DNA from: Patescibacteria group bacterium
GTDB taxonomy: Bacteria; Patescibacteriota; WWE3; UBA101185; UBA10185
Direction: 5' to 3'
NCBI GenBank assembly: GCA_018056275.1
Contig: JAGPFW010000044.1
Span: 1-5,283 of the forward strand
DNA: 5,283 nt
Numbering within the stretch: position 1 is the stretch's first letter; the number at the start of each line of letters is the position of its first letter. The translations under genes and the position numbers were made by a program. This document shows positions 1-5,281 of this stretch, piece after piece. Under the pieces are notes generated by a model. The model was not told the DNA's origin. It saw only the letters and a program-made list of their open reading frames with translations, and did no database searches.

Positions 1-2
1 GT

Positions 3-260
3 GGTAATGCCAATGTCTTTCCTGAGGTATTTGTTAAATTATGGAAAGAATTTAAAGAGAATAAACTAAAAGAAGCCAGAGAAACTCAGTTAACTATAGT
101 AAAAATATCCCAAATTCTAAAATATGGTAACATTCCTCTCCTTAAGTATGCCCTTAAGCTACGAGGTATTGGGAATGGTATCTGTAGAGAAGCCTTCTGT
201 ACTGTTAAGAGAGATGAGACAGTGGAGGAAATAGTAAAGCAGGTAAAAACTATACTTTAG
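3..260 (+). CDS. Dihydrodipicolinate synthase / N-acetylneuraminate lyase superfamily protein, C-terminal part
   Basis: This is the last 85 codons of a gene that enters from the left edge, ending with TAG at 258-260. The visible peptide begins GNANVFPEVFVKLWKEF and matches the C-terminal helical part of the DapA/NanA superfamily. The aNvfPe-fv motif is followed by a helix with the KEAR pattern, then the conserved 'iPLLKYALKLRGIG' segment and a 'CREAF' segment where most members have an R-x-P-type sequence. These enzymes are cytoplasmic class I aldolases that form a Schiff base with pyruvate. The catalytic Lys and Tyr lie upstream, outside the window, so DapA, sialic acid lyase and 2-keto-3-deoxy-sugar-acid aldolase cannot be told apart. 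It is on the same strand as the transporter operon but about 700 bp away. The family call is fairly secure; the specific reaction is unknown. Confidence 0.82.
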   Translation, partial: GNANVFPEVFVKLWKEFKENKLKEARETQLTIVKISQILKYGNIPLLKYALKLRGIGNGICREAFCTVKRDETVEEIVKQVKTIL

Positions 261-404
261 CCCCTAATTTTGAACAGGAAGATGGTTTTTATAGAGGTCA
301 AGCCCCTTTTTTCCTGACATTGGGACATTTTTAGAAGGTCTCGATATCAGGTTGGTACTATTGTATTTGATTCAACTTCTCTCTTATGCTTCACTCTTTG
401 GTAT

Positions 405-484
405 TCTTAATAAGTGGATGGCCTCTTCTCTATAAAATTTCCATAAAATTTGCTTTACCACAAAAGCCATCCACTTATTTAAGA
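405..484. repeat. Long imperfect inverted repeat enclosing short direct repeats
   Basis: The left arm TCTTAATAAGTGGATGGC (405-422) is the reverse complement of the right arm at 466-484, apart from one extra A in the right arm. The inner 14 bp (409-422 with 466-479) pair perfectly. The 43-bp interior contains a 9-bp direct repeat, ATAAAATTT, at 432-440 and 443-451, whose AAATTT cores can form a small inner hairpin. It lies 145 bp beyond the upstream gene, the loop is long and no T-run follows, so a standard intrinsic terminator is unlikely. It could be a short miniature inverted-repeat element, a protein-binding dyad or a structured RNA. The pairing is directly visible; the role is unknown. 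Confidence 0.7.
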
Positions 485-577
485 GGATATAGGTCATAAT
501 CGAAAAAGAATTTCTTTAGATCGACCTTGAGGACTAAGATATTTACAGTGAGGAGTATTCAGTCCTTTCTTATTTTT

Positions 578-648
578 TGACACAGTATCTGGCAGTTAGA
601 GGACATTTTAGTCTGGCAACTGCAGGACAAAATAGGCTGGTAGAAACA
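578..648. repeat. Three imperfect 24-bp-period repeats, possible solo insertion-sequence end (IS21-like?)
   Basis: Starting at TGACACAG (578), a GACA...CTGGCA unit occurs three times in a row. TCTGGCA lies at 588-594 and 612-618, and GCTGGTA at 636-642, an exact 24-bp spacing. GACA lies at 579, 602 and 626. The second and third units match at 15 of 24 positions. Some insertion sequences, notably in the IS21 family, begin with TG and carry several short transposase-binding repeats inside each end, and this layout fits that pattern. No transposase gene is present, so at most this is a leftover end. The repeats are seen; the family assignment is inference, and chance or a regulatory array is possible. 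Confidence 0.4.
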
Positions 649-904
649 ATTTTTTCGGAAAGTGATAGGAAGTTTATAAGTGGGCAATGTCCCCATTATG
701 CTGGAGTAGAAAAAATTCCCCCCAGTGGTATTTGCTTTTTACATTTTTGCTTTTTTCACGTTTTTGATCTTTTCTTGCGTCGTCGACTGTTTAATATTAT
801 TATAGGACAGCTACGATAGAATCCTGACGCGATATAGGAAACATATTTTTGTTCTCTTTTTTAATTGGGATACGAGAAAACTTTCAAACAGTTTCAAATT
901 TTAA

Positions 905-958
905 TTGATAATGTTACAACATTACAATATTGTATTTTAGTAAACTTAATGTTATAAT
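905..958 (+). promoter_or_regulatory. Overlapping promoters for the GntR-family regulator
   Basis: A perfect -10 box TATAAT lies at 953-958, with a weak -35 TTGTAT at 930-935 and a 17-bp spacer. Initiation about 7 bp further on would fall at roughly 964-966, directly before the ATG at 968. A second possible promoter lies upstream: TTGATA at 905-910, a 17-bp spacer, and TATTGT at 928-933. Transcripts from it would carry a leader of about 28 nt. The TATAAT box is the strongest promoter-like signal in the window; the others are ordinary for AT-rich DNA. Confidence 0.5.
909..954. promoter_or_regulatory. Putative autoregulatory operator dyads
   Basis: A 16-bp dyad TAATGTTACAACATTA (909-924) has 7-bp perfect arms around AC. 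It abuts a perfect 12-bp palindrome, TACAATATTGTA (923-934). A further half-site, TAATGTTA (947-954), runs into the TATAAT box, repeating the first eight bases of the dyad at 909-916. GntR-family repressors bind as dimers to such dyads and often repress their own gene, and this placement over the promoter fits autoregulation. No copy was found upstream of the binding-protein gene, so control of the transporter by the same site would rely on read-through transcription. Confidence 0.42.
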
Positions 959-967
959 TTTCTCACT

Positions 968-1702
968 ATGAGAGTCAGCAGAAATTCAGCCATTCCTCTC
1001 TATTACCAAATTGAGAGAGACTTGTTAGAACTTATTGAAAAAGGAAACTGGAAAGTAGGAGAGTTGATGCCTACTGAAGAGGAACTACAAGAAGCTTATC
1101 AGGTAAGCCGGACTACTATTAGACAAGCTTTAAATTCTTTGACCCAAAAAGGATTGCTTATTAGGATTCCGGGTAAAGGTACTTTTGTTGCTAAGAACAA
1201 AATAACCCACCGCGTAGGAACGATAACCAGTTTTACCGAAGAAATGCTTGCTCGGGGAATTAAACCTGGTACTAGAATTCTCCTGTTTGAGAAGATAGCT
1301 CCTCCTAAGTTGATAGCGAATGATTTGGGAATTTCGGAGAACAATAAAGTAATTCTCCTAAAAAGATTGCGCTTTGCCGATGGTGAACCAGTAGCGATAA
1401 GTGAGATTTTTTTGCCCGATGACCTAGTTCCAAATTTAGTAGAAAAGGGTTTGCGCTCGGAGTCTCTTTATAATTTCTTAGAAGATGAATATGGCTTGAT
1501 TTTTAGAGAAACCCATGAAACGGTAGAAGCTACCCTTATCACTGAAGAAGAGTCGGAGTTGCTTCAGATTCCCGAGGGTTCTCCTGGTCTTTTGGTAGGA
1601 CGGATTTCTTATATCCAAACTGGTAGAGCGATTGAGCGGGCTTACACTATTTACCGGGGGGATAAATTTACTTACCATGCCACACTGGTTGGTCGGAACT
1701 AA
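968..1702 (+). CDS. GntR-family (HutC subfamily) transcriptional regulator with UTRA domain
   Basis: This 244-residue protein has the typical HutC-type size and plan. The N-terminal winged helix-turn-helix (about residues 8-75) opens with IPLYYQIERDLLELIEKG. It continues with the PTEEEL helix (35-40), the recognition helix VSRTTIRQAL (46-55) and the wing GLLIRIPGKGTFVA (62-75). The UTRA effector-binding domain follows (about 83-240), with EEMLARGIKPGT at 91-102 and the characteristic C-terminal IYRGDKFTYHATLVGR. UTRA domains bind small metabolites such as sugar phosphates, amino sugars or histidine intermediates, which release the dimer from DNA. The ATG at 968 is chosen because it sits just before the conserved N-terminus; any later start would cut into the helix-turn-helix. 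It has no SD and lies 9 bp after TATAAT, so translation is probably leaderless. The transporter operon begins 146 bp downstream with no terminator between, so it is the likely target. The effector is unknown. Confidence 0.93.
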   Translation: MRVSRNSAIPLYYQIERDLLELIEKGNWKVGELMPTEEELQEAYQVSRTTIRQALNSLTQKGLLIRIPGKGTFVAKNKITHRVGTITSFTEEMLARGIKPGTRILLFEKIAPPKLIANDLGISENNKVILLKRLRFADGEPVAISEIFLPDDLVPNLVEKGLRSESLYNFLEDEYGLIFRETHETVEATLITEEESELLQIPEGSPGLLVGRISYIQTGRAIERAYTIYRGDKFTYHATLVGRN

Positions 1703-1848
1703 GAGAAGGGTTTAGCATAGAAGGTAATTTTACAAGCTGGGTAGAATTTAGACAAAAAAAGAATAGGAGGTGGTGTTTTTAGAAGATTAAGCTTGTTTCT
1801 TTTAGTTTTAAAGCTTGTGTAAAAAATCTAAAAAAGGAGGTTTTTGAA
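1703..1848 (+). promoter_or_regulatory. Leader region of the transporter operon with repeated AGCTTGT and possible stem
   Basis: AGCTTGT occurs at 1790-1796 and 1812-1818, as 8-bp AAGCTTGT copies 22 bp apart (about two helical turns). It also occurs inverted as ACAAGCT at 1732-1738. This could be an operator array. Alternatively the RNA could fold, with TTTTTAGA (1776-1783) pairing with TCTAAAAA (1827-1834) and AAGCTT (1789-1794) with AAGCTT (1811-1816). The outer stem would end directly before the SD AGGAGG (1835-1840). A second, unused SD-like AGGAGG lies at 1765-1770. I see no convincing -35/-10 pair or terminator, so transcription may run on from the regulator gene. The pairing is AT-rich and could be chance. 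Confidence 0.35.
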
Positions 1849-3168
1849 ATGAAGAAGATTAGACGGTTTATTTTTTTGGTGGTAGTTGCCCTTACCATTG
1901 TTCCTTTTTCAATCGTTTATGCTCAAGATAAGCCTTTTGAAGGGAAAACTCTAAATATGATTATGGTTGCTGATCCTTTTGTTTCTGCTTTTGAAGATAT
2001 TAATGCCATGTTTGAAGAAATTACAGGAGCTAAGGTTGTAATGGACAGTTATCCCTACGATCAGTGTCATGAAAAAGAAGTAATTTCTCTGGCTGCTGGA
2101 ACCGGGGATTATGATGTAATTGTTTACGACATTCCGTGGTGCGGTGAGTTTGCAGAAGGTGGATTTATGGAAGAATTAGAACCTTATATTGCGAAAGAAG
2201 ATCCAAACCTCATTGCGATGGATGACTACTTTCCCGTAGGCGTAGAAGCAGGAAAATGGAAGGGTAAGACATACGGTTTGCCATTTGGGTTGTATTTTGT
2301 TCTTACTCATTACCGCACTGACCTTTTTGAATCAGCTGGAATAACACCCCCGAAAAGCATAGAAGAGCTAGAAAAAGCAGCAGCTCTATTTACTAACAAC
2401 CCTAATTTCCCAGGTGTTTATGGAATTGCTATGAACTTTAGAAGAGGATCTCCTGTTGGGCAAGCATGGTTTGAGTATATCTGGAATTTTGGTGGTAAAT
2501 ATTTTGAGGGAGTATATCCTGGTTCCACAAAAGTTGATTGGACGCCGACATTCAACACCCCCGAAGGAGTGGAGGTAGTCAAATTTTTTCAAGAAATGCT
2601 CCAGTATAATCCTCCTGGTGCACTAAGTTATGCTTGGGATGAGCGGGCCACTGCTTTTCAGCAGGGGAAAGTTGCTATTGCTTCAACTTGGACGTCCAGA
2701 ACATCAATGTATTTTGACCCTAATCTTTCCAAAGTACTTGGAAAAGTAGGGACTACTGTTTTCCCTGCTAAAGAGGGTATCACGCCAATACCTCCTGTTG
2801 GTGGTTGGACAATGGGAATTGCTTCAAGCAGTGGTAATAAAGATCTTGCTTGGGAATATATAAAGTGGTTTTGTAGCAAGGAAATTCACAAAGAATTTTG
2901 TAAAAGAGGAGGGCCTGTCAGTCGTTTATCTGCCGTTAACGATGAAGAGCTTATGAATGAGTTTCCGTGGTACAAAACTGTAGCAGAGACATTTCCTCTA
3001 ACCTATGTAGATTGCAGGCCAAGAATCCCGGAAAGTTTTGAGATTATTGATGTAGTTGGATTAAAAGTGTCTGAGGCTCTTGTAGGAGATATCACTCCCG
3101 AACAAGCAATGAACGATGTTCAAAATTATGTAACTACTTTAATGAAAACCAGAGGATATCTTGAATAA
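1849..3168 (+). CDS. Carbohydrate ABC transporter (CUT1 type) extracellular solute-binding protein
   Basis: This 439-residue family 1 (MalE/UgpB-like) binding protein has the usual length for the family. Residues 1-25 form a Sec signal peptide: basic KKIRR, a hydrophobic core, and cleavage after VYA at 25/26. No lipobox Cys is present, so the mature protein should be soluble in the periplasm. Family landmarks include the start of the first lobe (LNMIMVADPF, 35-44), YDVIVYDIPW (88-97), KGKTYGLPFGLYFVLTHY (138-155) and the late VGGWTMGIASSSGNKDLAWEY block. It captures the ligand for the two downstream permeases. A strong SD, AAGGAGG, lies 8 nt before the ATG, and two stops in a row (TAATAA) end the gene. 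Five cysteines (73, 98, 342, 351, 389) are many for an exported protein, so disulfides are possible. The substrate is not readable; sugar, polyol or sugar acid all fit. Confidence 0.93.
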   Translation: MKKIRRFIFLVVVALTIVPFSIVYAQDKPFEGKTLNMIMVADPFVSAFEDINAMFEEITGAKVVMDSYPYDQCHEKEVISLAAGTGDYDVIVYDIPWCGEFAEGGFMEELEPYIAKEDPNLIAMDDYFPVGVEAGKWKGKTYGLPFGLYFVLTHYRTDLFESAGITPPKSIEELEKAAALFTNNPNFPGVYGIAMNFRRGSPVGQAWFEYIWNFGGKYFEGVYPGSTKVDWTPTFNTPEGVEVVKFFQEMLQYNPPGALSYAWDERATAFQQGKVAIASTWTSRTSMYFDPNLSKVLGKVGTTVFPAKEGITPIPPVGGWTMGIASSSGNKDLAWEYIKWFCSKEIHKEFCKRGGPVSRLSAVNDEELMNEFPWYKTVAETFPLTYVDCRPRIPESFEIIDVVGLKVSEALVGDITPEQAMNDVQNYVTTLMKTRGYLE

Positions 3169-3182
3169 TAAGTGATATTTAT

Positions 3183-3206
3183 GATTTGAAGTTTTTTATT
3201 CAAATC
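3183..3206 (+). promoter_or_regulatory. Intercistronic stem-loop 1
   Basis: GATTTGAA (3183-3190) pairs perfectly with TTCAAATC (3199-3206) around the 8-nt loop GTTTTTTA. It begins 12 nt after the second stop codon of the binding-protein gene. The T-run is in the loop rather than after the stem, so it is not a classical terminator on this strand. It may help protect the 3' end of the binding-protein message. Confidence 0.5.
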
Positions 3207-3216
3207 TACGGGCAAG

Positions 3217-3242
3217 AAAGGGGAGGAATTCTCCTCCCCTTT
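3217..3242 (+). promoter_or_regulatory. Intercistronic GC-rich stem-loop 2 before the MalF-like permease
   Basis: AAAGGGGAGGA (3217-3227) pairs perfectly with TCCTCCCCTTT (3232-3242) around the tetraloop ATTC, an 11-bp stem that is very stable for such AT-rich DNA. AAAATA follows rather than a T-run, so full termination is unlikely. In operons of this type, hairpins between the binding-protein and permease genes commonly stabilise the upstream message and give more binding protein than permease. The right arm contains TCCTCC, complementary to the permease SD AAGGAGGA at 3248-3255, which offers an alternative pairing. The left arm itself looks like an SD but has no start codon at the right spacing. 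Confidence 0.72.
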
Positions 3243-3261
3243 AAAATAAGGAGGATACATT

Positions 3262-4143
3262 ATGCAAAAAATCCTTGGCCGTGTTGGTTTTTTCCTTATG
3301 TTACCTGCTATTATTTATTTAGTTTTCATTTCTGTTTATCCCACGATTTATACTGTGTTCTTGAGCACCCAAGATTTTAATCTTACTCAGCCACATAAAG
3401 CGGTTTTTGTTGGATTTGGCAATTTTGTGCGTCTGTTTCAGGATGATCTATTTCTAAAATCTACAATGAATACCATAGAAATCGCGATTCTTAGTATTGT
3501 TTTAGAATTAATATTTGGCTACATTGTTGCCGAAGTTTTTGATAATAGATTAAAAGGGATGGAAGTTTTAAGAACTATTTATATGTTACCAATGATGATA
3601 ACACCTGTAGTTTGGGGATTAACGTGGGTTTATATTTTTAATCCCAATTTTGGTTTGGCTAATTACATTTTTGAAAGAGTTGGCCTAGGGTTTCAACCGT
3701 GGTTTTCTTCAGCAAACACTGCTCTTTTGTCTTTAGTAATAATAAATGTTTGGCAGTGGACCCCTTTTACTGCAGTAATTTTTCTCGCTGGTCTTTCTGG
3801 AATTTCCCCTGATCTTTATGATGCGGCCTCAGTGGACGGTGCTAAGTGGTATCAGATAGCTTTATATATTAAGATTCCTCACCTCAAGTATGTGGCTATG
3901 GTTACTATTTTAATTCGTTTAATGGATAATTTAAGGTTATTTGATCTTGTGTATTCTACTACTCAGGGAGGACCGGGTAGCGCTACGGAAACCATGAGCT
4001 TTTTTATATATAGGTACGGGTTTCATTTTTTTAATACTGGATACTCTTCAGCTGCTTCCTTGATAGTATTAGTTTTTACTATTATCATCAGCCAATTTTT
4101 GATTAGAATATTTTATAGAGGAGAGGAAATAAGTGAATATTAA
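3262..4143 (+). CDS. Carbohydrate ABC transporter permease, MalF/UgpA-like
   Basis: This 293-residue inner-membrane subunit of a CUT1 importer shows about six hydrophobic segments, near residues 9-30, 70-92, 103-126, 150-178, 209-226 and 262-285. The cytoplasmic EAA loop that docks the ATPase is clear at 187-206: DAASVDGAKWYQIALYIKIP, with the conserved A-A-x-x-D-G and final I-x-P. The first residue of the motif is D instead of E, a common variant. The later TQGGPGSATETMSFFIY (234-250) is typical of MalF-like subunits. The ATG at 3262 has the SD AAGGAGGA ending 6-7 nt upstream. A short MalF-like N-terminus with a single helix before the permease domain fits this subfamily. It should pair with the MalG-like product of the next gene, which overlaps its last 11 nt. 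An ATPase partner gene is not in the window. Confidence 0.94.
   Translation: MQKILGRVGFFLMLPAIIYLVFISVYPTIYTVFLSTQDFNLTQPHKAVFVGFGNFVRLFQDDLFLKSTMNTIEIAILSIVLELIFGYIVAEVFDNRLKGMEVLRTIYMLPMMITPVVWGLTWVYIFNPNFGLANYIFERVGLGFQPWFSSANTALLSLVIINVWQWTPFTAVIFLAGLSGISPDLYDAASVDGAKWYQIALYIKIPHLKYVAMVTILIRLMDNLRLFDLVYSTTQGGPGSATETMSFFIYRYGFHFFNTGYSSAASLIVLVFTIIISQFLIRIFYRGEEISEY
4118..4135 (+). promoter_or_regulatory. Ribosome-binding site and GTG start inside the upstream permease gene
   Basis: GAGGAGAGG (4118-4126) lies 6 nt before GTG (4133-4135), all within the last codons of the MalF-like gene. This decides the start of the MalG-like protein and marks the pair as translationally coupled. Confidence 0.75.
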
Positions 4144-4954
4144 AAGCAAATTTCTTATATACTTTTTGGCTATAATAATAGTTTTGATCAGTGTTTTTCC
4201 TATAGTTTGGCTGGTAATGACTTCTTTTAAAACTAGAGTAGAAATTTTTTCCATTCCTCCGATTTGGTTTCCGAAAATATCTTTTGAAAATTATATAGCT
4301 GAGTTTTCAGGCGGTAGTTCTAGACTTCCCTTTTTGTTTAATTCTCTAAAGGTAGCTTTTTTCAGTACACTTATAACAATTATAATCGGTTCTTTGGCCG
4401 CTTTTGGTATGGCTCGTTTCCCTGTCCCAGGAAAGAGAAATCTGGAGTTTTGGATTCTGAGCATAAGAATGATGCCTCCGGTGGCAGTTATCATTCCTCT
4501 ATATCTGATCATGAGAAGTCTTAAGTTATTAGATACTAATATTGGTTTGATAATTGTATATGTGAGTTTTAACTTGCCATTCGTTATTTGGATTCTTGCT
4601 GGATTTTTAAGAGGTATCCCCAAAGATATTGAAGAAGCAGCATTAATAGATGGTTGTAATTGGTTCCAATCTTTAGTAAGGATTTCCTTACCTCTTTCTG
4701 CTCCTGGGTTAGCTACTGTGAGCATTTTTAGCTTTATGTTTTCGTGGAACGAATTATTGGCAGCATTAGTCCTGACTGGGAGAAACGCTAAAACTCTTCC
4801 TGTGGCAATTTCTGAATATTGGTCTACTACTCAAATAAGATGGGAAGCAATGGCTGCTACTTCAGTCATCCACATAATTCCAATTATAATTGTAACGTTT
4901 CTTATCCAGCGATATATTGTTAGAGGTTTGACCATGGGAGCGATAAAAGAGTGA
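4133..4954 (+). CDS. Carbohydrate ABC transporter permease, MalG/UgpE-like
   Basis: This 273-residue second inner-membrane subunit has the normal length for the family. Hydrophobic segments lie near residues 8-31, 72-94, 107-128, 136-159, 190-213 and 243-263. The EAA loop at 167-187 is a near-perfect match: EEAALIDGCNWFQSLVRISLP. The preceding RMMPPVAVIIPLYL (112-125) and the closing RGLTMGAIKE are hallmarks of MalG-like CUT1 permeases. The start is GTG at 4133, preceded by the purine-rich GAGGAGAGG (4118-4126), and lies inside the end of the upstream permease gene. The 11-nt overlap points to translational coupling and equal subunit production. No ATG in this frame would give a complete first helix with a better SD. 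The gene ends at TGA (4952-4954), and no ATPase gene follows. Confidence 0.94.
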   Translation: MNIKSKFLIYFLAIIIVLISVFPIVWLVMTSFKTRVEIFSIPPIWFPKISFENYIAEFSGGSSRLPFLFNSLKVAFFSTLITIIIGSLAAFGMARFPVPGKRNLEFWILSIRMMPPVAVIIPLYLIMRSLKLLDTNIGLIIVYVSFNLPFVIWILAGFLRGIPKDIEEAALIDGCNWFQSLVRISLPLSAPGLATVSIFSFMFSWNELLAALVLTGRNAKTLPVAISEYWSTTQIRWEAMAATSVIHIIPIIIVTFLIQRYIVRGLTMGAIKE

Positions 4955-4989
4955 TACAAATCAAAAATAGATTTCTTTGGAAGGTTAAA

Positions 4990-5281
4990 TTATGAGCAAT
5001 CTACCAAACACGCTTTTGTTAGTTTTCTCAGTAGTCTATCTATCTCTCGTTTTAAGGTAGCTGGATTATGTTTTGTATTTCCCGAGAAAGAAAATCAATT
5101 TTCTCTCTGACTGGTTGAAGAAACCATTTATCTAAAAAAGTATTTTTTTGTCTTGTTGAACTTTTATATGGTACTTTTCTATTAAATTATTGTAGATGGG
5201 CAAAAATTCTTTCTCTTTCTCTCTGGCATACGCTATTTCATCAATTTCTTTGCTTCTTACTCTTCTTTTAACTCTGGCGAA
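4990..5281 (-). pseudogene. Possible decayed 3' end of a minus-strand gene with frameshifts
   Basis: Reading leftward from the right edge, one frame is open for 49 codons (5281 down to a stop at 5132-5134). It gives a Lys/Glu-rich helical peptide containing AYAREKEKEFLPIYNNLIEKY. Directly at that stop, a -1 shift in the T6 run (as read on the minus strand) opens a second frame, DKWFLQPVREKIDFLSREIQ... (5132 down to 5052). A further shift of the same sense opens a third, ...ATLKREIDRLLRKLTKACLVDCS, ending at 4990-4992. The continuity in character suggests one coding sequence broken by single-base losses. However, purine-rich DNA gives Lys/Glu-rich translations in any case. I recognise no family. 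It would be convergent with the permease operon. Confidence 0.3.
4992..5060 (+). CDS. Possible 22-residue hydrophobic small ORF after the permeases
   Basis: An ATG at 4992 follows GGAAGG (4979-4984) with 7-nt spacing. It opens a 22-codon frame, MSNLPNTLLLVFSVVYLSL then VLR, ending at TAG (5058-5060). The peptide would be a single membrane-spanning helix. It starts 37 nt after the last permease gene, so it could be translated from the same message. I recognise no family. AT-rich DNA readily gives short hydrophobic frames, and it lies antisense to the possible minus-strand gene remnant, so it may be chance. Confidence 0.22.
   Translation: MSNLPNTLLLVFSVVYLSLVLR

Larger units (their letters stand above)
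261..904. other. Gene-free stretch with repeats; no supported coding region
   Basis: No frame here looks like a real protein. The longest + frame (577-819) would need a TTG start with no ribosome-binding site. It runs through the 24-bp repeat block and a T-rich tract, giving a Phe/His/Arg-rich peptide that resembles no family I know. The stretch does hold a long inverted repeat (405-484) and a repeat block beginning at a TGACACAG end (578-648). GGACATTTTTAG at 323-334 closely matches GGACATTTTAG at 601-611. A T-rich tract lies at about 728-775, and a 10-bp tandem repeat (CTTTCAAACA / GTTTCAAATT) at 881-900. No clear terminator follows the upstream aldolase-family gene. The overall impression is of decayed mobile DNA. 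Confidence 0.6.

Noticed and set aside
727..800. Minus-strand Lys-rich frame as the end of a transposase accessory gene
   Set aside because: The frame is interrupted by stops within a short distance and carries no recognisable motif.
577..819. 80-codon + strand frame
   Set aside because: It starts at TTG without an SD, runs through the 24-bp repeats and a T-rich tract, and its composition (Phe/His/Arg runs) matches no known family.
1793..1822. Hydrophobic 9-residue leader peptide from TTG 1793
   Set aside because: The nearest SD ends 22 nt upstream and there is no attenuator-type terminator after it.
3186..3380. 64-codon + strand frame overlapping the intercistronic hairpins
   Set aside because: It crosses the hairpins and then the true permease gene in a different frame; the permease frame has the clear SD and family motifs.
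4291..4725. 144-codon minus-strand frame
   Set aside because: It lies entirely antisense to the MalG-like gene, has no family motifs, and is explained as the mirror of that gene's codon pattern.
4958..4978. Weak stem AAATC/GATTT after the permease stop as a terminator
   Set aside because: Only five mostly A-T pairs with a short mixed tail; not stable enough to call.
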